Assembly: GCA_963580285.1 (NCBI GenBank)
Contig: OY757010.1
Location: forward strand, 151,655,596-151,719,595
Source of the DNA: Lucinisca nassula
Taxonomy: Eukaryota; Mollusca; Bivalvia; Lucinida; Lucinidae
Reading direction: 5' to 3'
Length of the DNA stretch: 64,000 bases
Part shown: one piece after another, positions 47,801 to 51,227 of the stretch
How the letters are laid out: each line of letters begins with the position of its first letter
Position numbering within the stretch: position 1 is the stretch's first letter
The notes under the pieces: generated by a model
What the model was told of the DNA's origin: nothing
What the model saw: the letters and a program-made list of their open reading frames with translations, nothing else
Database searches by the model: none
Translations under genes and position numbers: made by a program

Positions 47801-50276
47801 ATGCATTTATGCATACGATTCAGGATTTATTTTTCAGATATTTTCTTTTTCACACGTCTTATACTTGTTCTAGGGAGAATTTCGTTTATATACTCCCATA
47901 AATAAAAGAATTATGACAGAAGTCTATGTAATTCTTGGACAATCCTCGTATTATGTATAAATATACTTGAAATATACTTGAAGTCCAGACCACAAACTAG
48001 TTCTTTTGCGATTTCAATTGCTTTCAGGTGTCTTCATAGACACTGGGTTCAAATCAGTTAGAAAACAAATAGAAAATGTTTCTGATATCAAAGGTTATAC
48101 AGAAGCCCGCTATAAGTTGGGCTTGCATAGGGTTTGAGAGTCAAAAGCACACATGCTGAGATAAGTGTTACTTATGGGGATAAACAAACAGTTTCTAGGT
48201 GGTTTACAAAATATAGTTCCAGCTAGGAATCAGTCGAGATGACCCTTATCTTATTTATTCATAAATACGATAATGACCATTATTGAGAAAGAAGAGGGCT
48301 TCACTGTCAGATGTCAGACAATGTATACCATAAGGTAAGTGTCATGCTCAGAAAGAAATCAGGAAAGATACAATAACGACCAAATCTTCAGTGATGTCTA
48401 ACAATTAGCAATCACAAAGGCAGAGCTGATAATCGATTATCTTTTCAGCTCTGATTGGCCAGCCCCACCTCAAACAAATTTCCATGATCACAAAGACCTT
48501 TAAGACATTGAAGTTTGTATATTTATCCCCACGCTTTTCGAAGAAAAAGTGGGGATATTGTAATTGTCTCCGTCGTCCGTCCGTCCGTCCGTCCGTCTTA
48601 CCGGACAACTCCTCCCACACTTTTACAGCTAGAAACTTAAAACTTTGGGAACTGATAGGTCTTTGGTCTGAGGAGTGCATGACACTTTCGGAATTTTGAT
48701 CCTACCCCTAGGGGCAAGGCCAGGGGGTGGGGTGCCCGGGGGTAAAAAATCAAAGTTTTCAGAACCTGGTCGTGTGACATATCAAATCGAACAGCATAAT
48801 GAGTAGAATACATAACAATAAAAATTTGAACCCTAGGGTCAGGTTTGAGGTCACCAGAGGTCAAAAACTTGGATTTTCACCCCCATAACCCCCTTTTTAA
48901 CGATTACCGGATAACTCCTCCTACGCCGTTTCAGATAGAAACATGAAACTTTGGGAACTGATAGGTCTTTGGTCTGAGGAGTGCATGACACTTTCCGAAT
49001 TTTGATCCTACCCCTAGGGGCCAGGCCAGGGGGTGGGGTGCCCGGGGGTAAAAATCAAAGTTTTCAGAACCTGGTCGTGTGACATATCAAATCGAACGGC
49101 ATAATGAGTAGAATACATAACAATCAAAATTTGACCCCTAGGGTCAGGTTTGAGGTCACCAGAGGTCAAAAACTTGGATTTTCACCCCAATAACCCCCTT
49201 TTTAACGATTACCTACGCCTTTTCATCTAGAAACATGAAACTTTGGGAACTGATAGGTCTTTGGTCTGAGGAGTGCGTGACACTTTCGGAATTTTGATCC
49301 TACCCCTAGGGACCGGTCCAGGGGGTGGGGTGCCCCGGGGTAAAAAATCAAAGTTTTCAGAACCTGGTCGTGAGACATATCAAATCGAACGGCATAATAA
49401 GTAGAATACATAACAATCAAAATTTAACCCTTAGGGTCATGTCTGAGGTCACCAGAGGTCAAAAACTTGGATTTTCACCCCCATAATCCCAATTTTAACG
49501 ATTACTGGATAACTCCTCCTACGCTATTTCAGATAGAAACATGAAACTTTGGGTACTAACAGGTCTTTGGTCTGAGGAGTGCATGACACTTTCGGAATTT
49601 TGATCTTAAGATTGGGTGGGAGTTGCAATTGAGAACTTATATAGTGGCGTATCTTTAAAATAGCATGGGGATATGCGATGGCGTGCCATCGACTGCGCCA
49701 TTCTAGTTACTATTTGTAGGTATTTTTCTACAATCAATTTTTGTTTGATTTGAGGTTTAACGTCCCCGTCAACACTGTAAATGTCATTTTGGAGACGTTG
49801 CTTCCAATTTTGTGGGACTTTTACCCAATATTGAGAAGAAATGACATCTCAAGCCCTGTCGCCCAATGAAACCAAAAGGGTTTATTAGCATGGACGGTCC
49901 GCCTCACACCGCAGTTCCTGGACAGGCTTAGATCCTCTAAGCGGTTTACCAGTACTAGTGTGCAGGCCGGATTCAGCTCTGCGTGGAAGCATCATGCAGC
50001 CCATATATTTCTTCAGGCCCCTATGGGCGGGGGCCAATTCTACAATCAATAATTTTGTTTGTTTGGACATAACAAATTGTCTGCATAAGACAGATTTTTG
50101 TACAATATGAAGCCACATTGTGTTGTACTAACCTTTGATGGCTGATCATGTTTGAATCGACAGCTGCTGCCATTCTTACAGTTTCCTGTGGTATGGAAGT
50201 AAAAGCAATAGCCTGTAGGTACCATGTCTTTCATCATTTGTTTTGCAAGTGGAATGTGTTGTTGGGCCAGGTTTAC
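8668..50276 (-). CDS. TOPAZ1: TOPAZ1-like CCCH zinc-finger protein, 3' part of gene (12 chained exons)
   Basis: Exons, in transcript order: 50276-50133, 46060-45996, 43307-43158, 38211-38080, 33434-33233, 29739-29542, 23609-23429, 20403-20161, 16077-15934, 13264-13232, 10423-10005, 8859-8668. Every junction has AG/GT borders and compatible phase, giving one frame of about 700 codons with no internal stop. The first visible exon holds a CCCH finger; the rest reads as amphipathic helices with PPR-like spacing. Order and motifs agree with vertebrate TOPAZ1: the CKNGS-type finger, a KxWxxLGxLYV segment, an AxEICL...ALQIL segment, and a VYPP...LLxP segment near the C terminus. TOPAZ1 is known as a germ-cell protein needed for male meiosis in mice; the role here is inferred. 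Start codon and N-terminal exons lie beyond 64000 or were not found. The assignment rests on remembered family sequence, not a search. Confidence 0.72.
8876..8997. mobile_element. Palindromic MITE family E
   Basis: The arms GGTGTGAGGGG...GATAGAAAAATCC and GGATTTTCTATCCACCCCTC are inverted around a GGCATCACGAGGCTTGCCG core. It ends 16 nt upstream of the exon acceptor at 8859, so part of the acceptor's pyrimidine tract is next to transposon. A cleaner copy is at 24270-24388. Confidence 0.7.
9160..9575. repeat. Fold-back pair of SINE family R
   Basis: The arm 9240-9365 (CAGAAACTGACAACTGCCCT ... GGCTGGGGTCGG) is mirrored by 9360-9475 as an inverted copy, producing a hairpin some 120 bp per arm. 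The right copy continues into the family tail TGGATAGGTAAACC ... GCCGTTAAACTCC. Single copies occur at 32325, 33497 and 62176. Confidence 0.6.
9787..9998. mobile_element. MITE family F, full length, 6 nt inside an intron
   Basis: The perfect 7-bp terminal inverted repeats are ACCGTAA and TTACGGT. Inside is the palindrome AGACTGCTCCTGAAGGAGCA with ACAGTGCTGACCCAGATC / CTGATCAGGGTCTACACTG. The right end touches the sixth intron base after the donor at 10004. Confidence 0.8.
10005..10423 (-). CDS. TOPAZ1: TOPAZ1-like exon (largest)
   Basis: The acceptor TTTTTCATCCATAG precedes 10423; phase 1 in, phase 0 out at CAG|GTATGC. The 139 codons include KECTCGLLKECLAQGD, VFQLWKEYHSPFVIEILL and RANVYPPQ...VLVLPKWM. 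The VYPP-LLxP spacing followed by an MFLVIDDYLKWL helix is the strongest TOPAZ1 resemblance in the gene. Predominantly helical composition. Confidence 0.82.
10611..10712. mobile_element. Palindromic MITE family B
   Basis: The ends CTTATTTCTGCTC and GAGCAGAAATAAG are exact inverses. The core GAACCGCCTCGATGAGGCGGTTC is a near-perfect stem. The element sits inside a larger repeat also present, with its own family B copy, at 60670-60860. Confidence 0.8.
10740..11490 (+). repeat. Degenerate tandem array related to 43835-44665, with a nested MITE
   Basis: Units contain GTTGCCATCCCTCGATGCAA, TACCAAGTATCATTAATGAA and ATAGTTCTTGAGAAATGGAC, as in the array at 43.9-44.6 kb. A family A MITE interrupts it at 11091-11291. 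No element ends are clear. Confidence 0.5.
11091..11291. mobile_element. piggyBac-like MITE family A
   Basis: Left border TCAACCCTTATCCTGCTG (TTAA mutated), right border GATAAGGGTTAA. It carries the GATGGCTTCTGAAGAAGCCA loop. Confidence 0.75.
11752..13125 (+). mobile_element. HINE/pearl-like tandem-array element, family 'ACAAGAGG-1'
   Basis: The left end is ACAAGAGGGCCATGATGGCC, a palindrome-bearing start, followed by GCTCACCTGATC. About six core units of roughly 170 bp follow, each with AATTTGAACAATCTTG, CTAGATGAAGCTTC and CAAAGACCTGGGCC. The right part has GGGACGCACGCACTCACGAC and AAAGCTCACC. A partial right end also occurs near 11890-11935, so the array may be a composite. The arm pairing is less clear here than in its relatives. 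Confidence 0.6.
13232..13264 (-). CDS. TOPAZ1: TOPAZ1-like micro-exon
   Basis: The 33-base exon encodes EPHQQEGSMIT between AG (ACTTCATTGCAG) and donor ACAT|GTAAGT, phase 1 in and phase 1 out. It is needed for nothing but fits both neighbours; skipping it would also keep frame (33 is divisible by three), so it may be alternatively spliced. Confidence 0.55.
13338..13552. mobile_element. TTAA-flanked MITE family G
   Basis: TTAACCCATATATGCCC on the left and a TATATAGGTTAA right border. It has a shortened internal palindrome around GATCAGTGGCGTCCGATTTG. Its right TTAA is also the left TTAA of the next element. Confidence 0.7.
13549..13760. mobile_element. piggyBac-like MITE family A
   Basis: TTAACCCTTGTCCTGCTG to CAGGACAAGGGTTAA with the full GATGGCTTCTGAAGAAGCCA centre. 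It shares TTAA 13549-13552 with the family G element on its left. Confidence 0.8.
13945..14045 (-). mobile_element. SINE family R fragment
   Basis: The phrases TTAACCAGTATAGTGC and GCCAACCCAGCAGGTATCAA match the inverted middle and head of the family at 32325-32605. Confidence 0.4.
14046..14290. mobile_element. Palindromic MITE family C
   Basis: Complete copy from GGGGCCAGTTG to CAACTGGACCC with the AGCAGCTTTTGC / GCAAAAGCTGCT centre. Confidence 0.8.
14352..14580 (-). mobile_element. SINE family V, copy 1
   Basis: On the minus strand it ends GACGTTAAATC...CAAACA. It holds the family body (GTCCCACAAAATTGGAAGCA, AGATGTAATTTCATCTC). Truncated at its 5' head. Confidence 0.65.
14712..15080 (-). 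mobile_element. SINE family V, copy 2 with internal duplication
   Basis: The segment ACATCTCAAGCCCTGTCGCC ... GTTTATAAGCATGGA appears twice, near 14820 and 14897, so a block of about 77 bp is duplicated. The head reaches the AAGCCCCGATGG region. Confidence 0.65.
15285..15585 (-). mobile_element. SINE family V, copy 3
   Basis: Nearly full length; the minus strand runs from GCCCATTGGGGCTTGAAG to the tail GATGTTAAACCTCAAATC. Confidence 0.7.
15680..15921. mobile_element. TTAA-flanked MITE family D
   Basis: Ends TTAAGGGAAATGGGTACACC and GGTGTATCCATTCCCCTTAA. The centre is GGAAAGAATTTGCTCCTCAG followed by its inverse. The right end lies 12 nt inside the intron that follows the exon at 15934. Confidence 0.8.
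15934..16077 (-). CDS. TOPAZ1: TOPAZ1-like exon
   Basis: Acceptor TTGTATTTTTTCCAG, donor TTCAGAG|GTAAGA, phase 1 in and out. The peptide includes HKSVVESSKIVFIRRLFP and LFSKYKFPDCVFVLSVAF, one helical hairpin. Confidence 0.78.
16157..16179 (+). repeat. Poly-G run
   Basis: An uninterrupted G tract of about 23 bases follows GATAAT. Likely length-variable and sequencing-error prone. Confidence 0.9.
16198..16302. mobile_element. Palindromic MITE family B
   Basis: CTTATTTCTGCAC ... ATGCAGAAATAAG with inner ACATATGTTGTGGATACTCA and its inverse. Confidence 0.75.
16556..16778. mobile_element. TA-ended MITE family H
   Basis: Starts TACACCACAACCTC, ends GGGGTTGTGGTGTA, with the ATAGAAAAATGACCATTTAT centre seen at 8263-8501. 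A fragment of the same family (ATAACACGAATTCGGATATA) lies near 55951-55990. Confidence 0.75.
17062..17282. mobile_element. MITE family F
   Basis: Ends ACCATAAAAATCCTAAAAAT and TTAGGATTATTACGGT, inner module AGACAACTCCTTCAGAAACA. Slightly degraded. Confidence 0.7.
17393..17697 (+). mobile_element. SINE family V, full-length plus-strand copy
   Basis: Head GCCCCCGCCCATCGGGGCTT, body, then tail GGGGACATTAAACCTC with CAAATCAAACAAA. This orientation shows that the ACGTTAAACC motif is the 3' end of the family. Confidence 0.75.
17848..18077 (+). mobile_element. tRNA-derived SINE with TTA-repeat tail
   Basis: The head contains GTGATGCAGTGGTAAAGCAT (box A-like) and CCAGTTCGATCCCCGC (box B GTTCGATCC). 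The tail is CTCTATAAATAAGGTTG followed by (ATT)n. Only one copy in the window. Confidence 0.65.
18146..19731 (+). mobile_element. HINE/pearl-like tandem-array element, family 'TATAGCCCC'
   Basis: Left end ACTAGA, stem GTCAGAGGATCTGAC, arm TATAGCCCCGCTT. Eight or so cores of about 175 bp follow (AAAGGGCAATAACTCC, TTCCTGCGCTCTGCACA, GTGTGAAGTTTCATGAAAAT). The right hairpin ends AAGCGGGGCTATA, the exact inverse of the left arm. A 120-bp stretch at 19375-19500 is repeated exactly at 19540-19670, a recent unit gain. Short GACAGACAGACACAC tracts near 18999-19035 suggest an older internal end. Confidence 0.7.
19878..20105. mobile_element. TTAA-flanked MITE family G
   Basis: TTAACCCATTCTGTACATGA to GGTACAAAAAGGGTTAA. 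Palindrome with GATCAGACGCTGCAGAACAC. It lies 55 nt past a TOPAZ1-like donor. Confidence 0.78.
20161..20403 (-). CDS. TOPAZ1: TOPAZ1-like exon
   Basis: Acceptor CATTTCTCTTTCAG, donor TTTGAAAG|GTATGA, phase 1 in and out. The 80 codons include GLAAIGNSLLALCAEKQQW, GYQILSHMVNYNVEYLKY and MVAMEICLQCIQPDSALQIL. The pattern matches the helical block of TOPAZ1 that reads xAEIFLxxGxLDxAIxVM. The exon is sandwiched between two TTAA-type MITEs. Confidence 0.82.
20462..21160. mobile_element. TTAA-flanked family D element, long form with nested fold-back
   Basis: Outer ends TTAAGGGGAATGGATACGCC and GGTGTATCCATTCCCCTTAA are inverse. Near the left the GAAAGAATTTGCTCC palindrome is present. Inside lies a second inverted pair, GGGGGAACAACCTACGTCA near 20638 and its inverse near 21062-21083, delimiting an inner element of about 445 bp. 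No transposase frame was recognised in it. Confidence 0.65.
21170..21287 (+). repeat. Right end of a pearl/HINE-like element
   Basis: A short tract GGACAGACTGACAGAGGGAC is followed by TATAGTCCCCTTCAACAAAC and a closing GTCGGGGGATA hairpin arm. No tandem core remains; family D seems to have inserted beside it. Confidence 0.45.
21355..22780 (+). mobile_element. HINE/pearl-like tandem-array element, family 'TATACCCCC', core type 1
   Basis: Left end CACTAGAG, a short stem GACCAGTGGGTC, arm GTATACCCC. Units carry AACATGTGGTTACAGAGATA and AAAGGTTTAACACAAAACTT. Several internal units each bear their own GACAGACGGACAGAC tract. The right hairpin is TATACCCCCTGACATACTTC closing with GGGGGTATA. A SINE interrupts it at 22206-22442. 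The ends match 39012-41306, whose core is unrelated. Confidence 0.7.
22206..22442 (+). mobile_element. tRNA-derived SINE (family T1) with poly-A tail
   Basis: The tRNA-like head has GTGGCCTAGTGAATAAGAGC and box B GGTTCGAGCC. Then come TTTTCTCCGGGTACTCCGGT, a widely conserved invertebrate SINE block, and the tail GGGCCGTAAAACCC with (A)n. Exact 13-bp target duplications ATGAAAAAGGTTT lie at 22193-22205 and 22443-22455. Diverged copies: 42478-42565 (3' part) and 60940-61130. Confidence 0.85.
22790..23400 (+). repeat. Degraded tandem array
   Basis: Phrases such as TGAGGTCAAGGTCACCAAAA recur with drift every 180-200 bp. No ends can be placed. It fills the intron up to the next exon. Confidence 0.35.
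23429..23609 (-). CDS. TOPAZ1: TOPAZ1-like exon
   Basis: Acceptor GTGTTATTTACAG, donor GAAACAG|GTAACA, phase 0 in and 1 out. The peptide starts GLQYSKNWDYLGELYV and includes PIPDMYITKIMEIL and VFADFLACTFKRY. The KxWxxLGxLYV pattern agrees with a TOPAZ1 helix. Confidence 0.82.
24270..24388. mobile_element. Palindromic MITE family E
   Basis: GGTGTGAGGGGTGGATGGAC and its inverse, inner CCGTCCCTCGGGATCACTGT / ACAGTGTCCCTCGGGACGG around AAGCCTCGTGATG. Confidence 0.75.
24759..29314 (+). mobile_element. HINE/pearl-like tandem-array element, family 'ACAAGAGG-2', 4.6 kb composite
   Basis: Left end ACAAGAGG with palindrome GGACCAAGCTAGCTTGGTCC, then GCTCACCTGAGC. About 25 cores of roughly 155 bp follow (GGTCAAAAATCGGCATTTTC, AAAGGGACGTAACTCTATGA, TTATCCCCAGCCACCTTACA). 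Two complete right ends occur, at 28429 and 29314, each with an ACGG run and the stem AGCTCCCCTGGAG / CCCAGGTGAGCT. The left-proximal sequence CACCTGAGCTAACAGATTCA recurs at 26485. So at least two segmental duplications enlarged it. Confidence 0.75.
29315..29517. mobile_element. MITE family F
   Basis: AAATCCTAAAAATTTGGACA to TTAGGATCATTATGGTA. It begins directly where the preceding array ends and stops 24 nt from the exon donor at 29542. Confidence 0.72.
29542..29739 (-). CDS. TOPAZ1: TOPAZ1-like exon with acidic linker
   Basis: Acceptor ACAATGTTTTCAG, donor TTTCAT|GTAAGG, phase 0 both sides, 66 codons. It starts LLQEVYQLCQQSG, followed by a basic/proline stretch RMTPRPRTPMTPFPDGED and an acidic run VEEEFYEDDE. 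The TP motifs in the linker look like proline-directed kinase sites (inference). Confidence 0.8.
29790..30420 (+). repeat. Degraded tandem array
   Basis: AAAGGGCAATAACTCTTTCA and related phrases recur about every 150-165 bp, resembling the core of 18146-19731 but well diverged and without ends. Confidence 0.45.
30420..31820. other. Intronic stretch without recognised gene or repeat family
   Basis: Mostly AT-rich. It holds a poly-C tract at about 30625-30641 and an isolated minus-strand open frame at 31307-30987 of about 105 codons that I cannot assign (contains IDTDSATCYMNFL). Its acceptor-like start would be in the wrong phase for the surrounding TOPAZ1-like exons. A weak remnant of MITE family I may lie at 31735-31810. 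Confidence 0.3.
31827..32073. mobile_element. Palindromic MITE family C
   Basis: GGGCCCAGTTGTTCAAAGC to AACTGGACCC with the complete central stem. Confidence 0.8.
32099..32206. mobile_element. Palindromic MITE family B
   Basis: Inner inverse pair GTGTATACTCATTAGAA / TTCTAATGAGTACACAC; ends degraded (CTTTTTATTTG / AAAATAAG). Confidence 0.65.
32325..32605 (-). mobile_element. SINE family R
   Basis: Minus-strand orientation: head with GGTTTGATACC, body with AACATTCTTTCGTGAAG, tail GGCGGTTAAACTCC. Box B-like head suggests tRNA ancestry. Confidence 0.6.
32638..32850. mobile_element. piggyBac-like MITE family A
   Basis: TTAACCTTTACCCTGCTG to GCAGGTTAAAGGTTAA, full palindrome. Confidence 0.75.
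32882..33208. mobile_element. Chimera of MITE family F (left) and family A (right)
   Basis: Family F sequence from ACCATAAAAATCCTAAAAAT runs into its ACAGTGTAGACCCTGATCAG module. Past about 33021 the sequence becomes the family A inner module and right end (GGCTTCTGAAAAAACCATCT ... AAGCTTAA). The switch lies in the module both families share. Confidence 0.55.
33233..33434 (-). CDS. TOPAZ1: TOPAZ1-like exon
   Basis: Acceptor CATGCTTTGTAG, donor GGAAAG|GTGGGT, phase 2 in and 0 out. It includes FSDKKEWDWLWQVMLYC, PVFCLEKALRAMLNDPG and VQWLFNSRVEKLQKLDGK, a helical repeat pair. Confidence 0.82.
33497..33790 (+). mobile_element. SINE family R, plus-strand copy
   Basis: Head GTCGGATGCGCGTCTGAATG with GGTTTGATACC, body ATTCTTTCGTGGAGATTG, tail AGGCCGTTAAACTCG with CAAACAAAG. 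Confidence 0.65.
34020..34115 (-). mobile_element. SINE family V fragment
   Basis: Only the region from CTGTTTACCAGTACCC to CAAGCCCCTATGCGCTG remains, the inverted 5' third of the family. Confidence 0.45.
34310..34558. mobile_element. Palindromic MITE family C
   Basis: GGGCCAGTTGTTCAAAGC to CAACTGGCCCC with central AGCAGCTTTTGCATTTGCAA stem. Confidence 0.8.
34678..34960 (+). mobile_element. SINE family V
   Basis: Plus-strand copy from CCCCCACCTCCCCCTTGGGG through the body to ACAGAGATGTTAACC, where a family G element takes over at a TTAA. Confidence 0.6.
34960..35100. mobile_element. MITE family G, right-truncated
   Basis: TTAACCTATTGCTTGCGG start, palindrome CAGTGCAGGCCCAGATCATA, cut off shortly before the array at 35108. 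Confidence 0.5.
35108..37397 (+). mobile_element. HINE/pearl-like tandem-array element, family 'ACAAGAGG-3'
   Basis: Left ACAAGAGG with palindrome GGCCCATGGGCC, then arm GCTCACCAGAGC. About nine cores of roughly 180-190 bp follow (TATATATGGTTTAGGGGTGG, GACCCCCAGGTTGGTGTCA), then two longer variant units with CCATAGCAACCAAAC. A GACGACGACGCAGAC tract leads to the stem AGCTCCCCCGGAG and closing GCTCTGGTGAGC, the exact inverse of the left arm. Confidence 0.75.
37623..37866. mobile_element. Palindromic MITE family C
   Basis: GGGGCCAGTTG to CAACTGGACCCC; the central stem reads GAGAGCAGCTTTTGC / GCAAAAGCTGCTCTC, with paired changes relative to other copies. A deleted second copy follows to about 37970. 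Confidence 0.8.
38018..38047 (+). repeat. Poly-C followed by (CA)n
   Basis: About 13 C followed by a short AC repeat, 33 bp from the exon donor at 38079. Confidence 0.85.
38080..38211 (-). CDS. TOPAZ1: TOPAZ1-like exon
   Basis: Acceptor AATTGTTTTTCAG, donor TTGAG|GTCAGC, phase 2 in and out. Peptide VINQYIYMCGNNPAE, NLWEVFQRMVSLNIQPNN, DAMFILL: the last part resembles a PPR motif. Only 19 nt separate the acceptor from a family A MITE. Confidence 0.82.
38231..38443. mobile_element. piggyBac-like MITE family A
   Basis: TTAACCCTTCTCTTGCTGAA to CATGATAAGGGTTAA with intact palindrome. Confidence 0.8.
38444..39011. other. Intronic stretch, degraded repeat
   Basis: Phrases TTTTGGTTTGATTGATG and GGTGGCCATTTTGTTCAGGA resemble units also present at 41380-41680, so this is probably the flank of an old tandem array. 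No gene is visible. Confidence 0.3.
39012..41306 (+). mobile_element. HINE/pearl-like tandem-array element, family 'TATACCCCC', core type 2
   Basis: Left AACTAGAC, stem GTGCCCAGTGGGGCAC, arm TATACCCCCGGC. Twelve cores of about 165 bp share ACTACAAAGGGAAATAACTC and CCCCTTGGCCCTTATTTTC. Right hairpins occur at 40081 and 41306, each TATACCCCC...ATACTTCGTATGCCGG...GGGGGTATA. Blocks 39350-39680 and 40605-40910 are almost identical, including the odd spacer GACACAAAGACAGAGA, so multi-unit segments were copied. Confidence 0.75.
41380..41690 (+). repeat. Degraded tandem units
   Basis: Two units with TAGCTCTGTTGGCCATC / TAGCTCTGGTGGCCATC and ACCATTTTAGCAATGTTG / ACCATTTTAGTAATTTTG, about 135 bp apart. 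Confidence 0.4.
41934..42084. mobile_element. Palindromic MITE family J
   Basis: Arms CTCATGTATTATTGAATTTA / TAAATTCAATAATACATGAA around AAAGGGATAAAATGC / CATTTTATCCCTT. The sequence 41697-41760 holds a further TTTATTATTACACT / AGTGTAATAAA inverted pair. Confidence 0.6.
42154..42388. mobile_element. Palindromic MITE family C, nested
   Basis: GGGGCCAGTTG to CAACTGGGCCC, inserted in family K between CTCAGCA and GATGACAAACTG. Confidence 0.8.
42478..42565 (+). mobile_element. SINE family T1, 3' fragment
   Basis: AACGATCGGCTCGATATGAG, AATAATCTTGAAAGCGCCG and an A-rich tail match the end of the complete SINE at 22206-22442. Confidence 0.75.
42851..43082. mobile_element. TTAA-flanked MITE family G
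   Basis: Bounded by TTAA at both ends, right border TACAAAATGGGTTAA. A short patch GTTTGTTTGATTTGAGG resembling the SINE V tail sits near its left end. Confidence 0.65.
43158..43307 (-). CDS. TOPAZ1: TOPAZ1-like exon
   Basis: Acceptor CTTTTCATTGTAG, donor GTCGA|GTAAGA, phase 2 in and out. Peptide ALVLFEQVTAEDHVTPQLV, QIFAQCRQTGNVNCFCLI, FKEQFLTVE, a helical pair. Confidence 0.82.
43396..43508. mobile_element. Palindromic MITE family B
   Basis: AAAACATATGTTGTAGGAAC and the inverse CCCACAATATATGTTTTC with TTTCTGCAAG / CTTGCAGAAA ends. Confidence 0.7.
43835..44665 (+). repeat. Degenerate tandem array with nested MITEs
   Basis: Units share TGTACCAAGTCTCATTAAAG and TAATTGTTCTTGAGAAATG with 10740-11490. 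A family I element (44036-44362) splits one unit at TA, and carries a family B element itself. Confidence 0.55.
44036..44362. mobile_element. TA-flanked MITE family I carrying a nested MITE B
   Basis: CAGTAGAACTTCCATGGCTC at the left and AAGTTCGACTGTA at the right. Inside, at about 44165-44235, lies a shortened family B palindrome (TGTGTACTCATTAGAATC). Confidence 0.65.
44820..45090 (-). mobile_element. SINE family V, diverged copy
   Basis: TTTGGAGACGTTGCTTCCAA and CCTGACATAGAGATGAAATG match the family; the tail and head are degraded. Confidence 0.55.
45270..45640 (+). repeat. Degraded tandem units
   Basis: TTTCTAAATCTCCATGTATT / CTCTGAATCTCCATGTCACT and GGAACCATTTTGGCTATTCT / ATGCAATAATTTTAGCAACT recur, and CAGCCATCTTGGATATCA is directly doubled near 45539-45578. 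Confidence 0.4.
45644..45856. mobile_element. piggyBac-like MITE family A
   Basis: TTAACCCTTCTCTTGCTGAA to AAGATAAGGGTTAA; close to the copy at 38231. Confidence 0.8.
45996..46060 (-). CDS. TOPAZ1: TOPAZ1-like exon (short)
   Basis: Acceptor GAATTTCTTTTCAG, donor GAGAA|GTGAGT, phase 0 in and 2 out. The 21 codons read ENMVKHWRQKMEQYLRKG plus ELE, a charged helix directly after the zinc finger. The split lysine codon AA|G joins the next exon exactly. Confidence 0.78.
46080..46880. other. Intronic stretch, no gene seen
   Basis: AT-rich. A partial family B palindrome may lie at 46575-46612 (GAGTACACACAACATACATT). Otherwise no repeat family or open frame of note. Confidence 0.3.
46887..47600 (-). 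pseudogene. Broken mariner-type transposase
   Basis: The N-terminal part (47600-47248) shows a helix-turn-helix region with SQTLVFKWHKRF, a GRGRKST hook-like motif and TVHHILTEKL, typical of mariner. The next stretch in shifted frame reads ASRKFLAQYF and FDPETS, with a stop, where the first catalytic TGDE motif should be (TTDGI here). The C-terminal part (47129-46887) includes VTKSEVAKFSREWYKD and CVECSGDYIEKE. The central catalytic block with the second and third acidic residues is missing. Terminal repeats were not found. Confidence 0.82.
47600..48522. other. Intronic stretch, no gene seen
   Basis: AT-rich, without long frames. Part of it may be flank of the mariner copy. A TAGGAGAATTTCGTTTATAT-like region and other stretches show no repeat partner in this window. 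Confidence 0.3.
48523..49709 (-). mobile_element. HINE/pearl-like tandem-array element, family 'TATCCCC', minus-strand copy
   Basis: On the minus strand: ACTAGAATGG, stem GATGGCACGCCATC, arm TATCCCCATGC, about four cores of 300 bp, a (GGAC)n run and the hairpin TATCCCCACTTTTTCTTCG closing at AAGCGTGGGGATA. It is the partner of 1451-2408. One core near 49206 lost the CGGATAACTCC segment. Confidence 0.7.
49738..50037 (-). mobile_element. SINE family V, full-length
   Basis: The minus strand begins GCCCCCGCCCATAGGGGCCT and ends GGGGACGTTAAACCTC with CAAATCAAAC. It lies 95 nt past the donor of the zinc-finger exon. Confidence 0.75.
50133..50276 (-). CDS. TOPAZ1: TOPAZ1-like exon with CCCH zinc finger
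   Basis: Acceptor TTATTCCATTTTCAG, donor ATCAAAG|GTTAGT, phase 0 in and out, 48 codons. It starts VNLAQQHIPLAKQMM and then has the finger: C-x8-C-x5-C-x3-H in GYCFYFHTTGNCKNGSSC plus RFKH. Such fingers usually bind RNA. It is the most N-terminal exon I could find; earlier exons must lie at higher coordinates or outside. An ATG at 50237 in this exon is not a convincing start because the frame is open to the acceptor. Confidence 0.85.
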
Positions 50277-50740
50277 CTGAAAATGGAATAAAGTAATAAC
50301 AAAACAACAGGGAAAGAAACTATTTTTTTTTCACACTCGCCGAACTTGGCAAGTGAATATTAAAATACACTCGTCAAGACTAATTTTACACTTGCAAGAA
50401 AAAATACCCTTTTTCTAGATGTAAAAGGACAGAGAATGGAGCAAACATTTTATTTTATTCTTAAACATCCCTAATAAATTCGAAGCACCACTCCTTTGTT
50501 ACTTCATTGTCACTGTGCCACAACCCCGCTAGGCCTTAAAAAATGTTCAGCTTCGGATTTCAGCTTTATTTTTTCCAAACCGCATTAGTGTCAGGAAGGA
50601 TTTTTTTTGTCATACACAATTAGAACTAGAATTTGTTTTTCTACAAAAACACAGATGTCTCCCCCGTTTTTGACTGCTAAGTATAACCTTAACATTGGAG
50701 GTATTGAGCTGGGTCTTGTGTGCAACACATCATCTAATGA

Positions 50741-51069
50741 CCAGCCCCGATAGCTCAGTTGGTAGAGTGTCCGCTCCGGGGAACGGGAGGTCTCGGGTTC
50801 GATCCCGGGCCGCGACATACCAAAGTCGTTAAAAATGGTACTAGCTGCTCCTTGCTTGGCACTGAGATTTACGGGGTAGAGCTAGGACTGGTCGATCCAG
50901 TGTCAGGATAATGTGACTGGGTGTGGTATCATGTAATGTGTCTGGGATATGATACTTCAGTGAGGCAGCACTATAAAAGTGAGCATTGAGCTCCCTGTCG
51001 CAACCAGACACCGTCGTGATATGACTGAAAAATTGTTGAAAGTGACGTTAAACCCGAATTCACACACAC
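50741..51069 (+). mobile_element. tRNA-derived SINE family P, full-length with target duplication
   Basis: The head is very tRNA-like: GATAGCTCAGTTGGTAGAGT (box A) and GGTTCGATCCC (box B) 37 bases apart. The body contains GTGTCAGGATAATGTGACTG; the tail is GTGACGTTAAACCCG with (CA)n. The 14-bp duplication ACATCATCTAATGA lies at 50727-50740 and 51070-51083. Confidence 0.88.
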
Positions 51070-51227
51070 ACATCATCTAATGAAGATGAACATTTCTGCA
51101 TAGTAACTTTAAAAATGTTCATAGAAAAATAAAAAAGTTATTGGCCGTAAACAAAAAAAGCACTTTTTTACCTTTGACCTCTAAGTATGGCCTTGACCTT
51201 TGAGGTACAACACATCGTCTCAGCTAA

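Noticed and set aside
50741..50818. A tRNA gene with good A and B boxes
   Set aside because: It is the head of a 330-bp SINE with target duplications and a second copy at 55238-55572, so not a tRNA gene.
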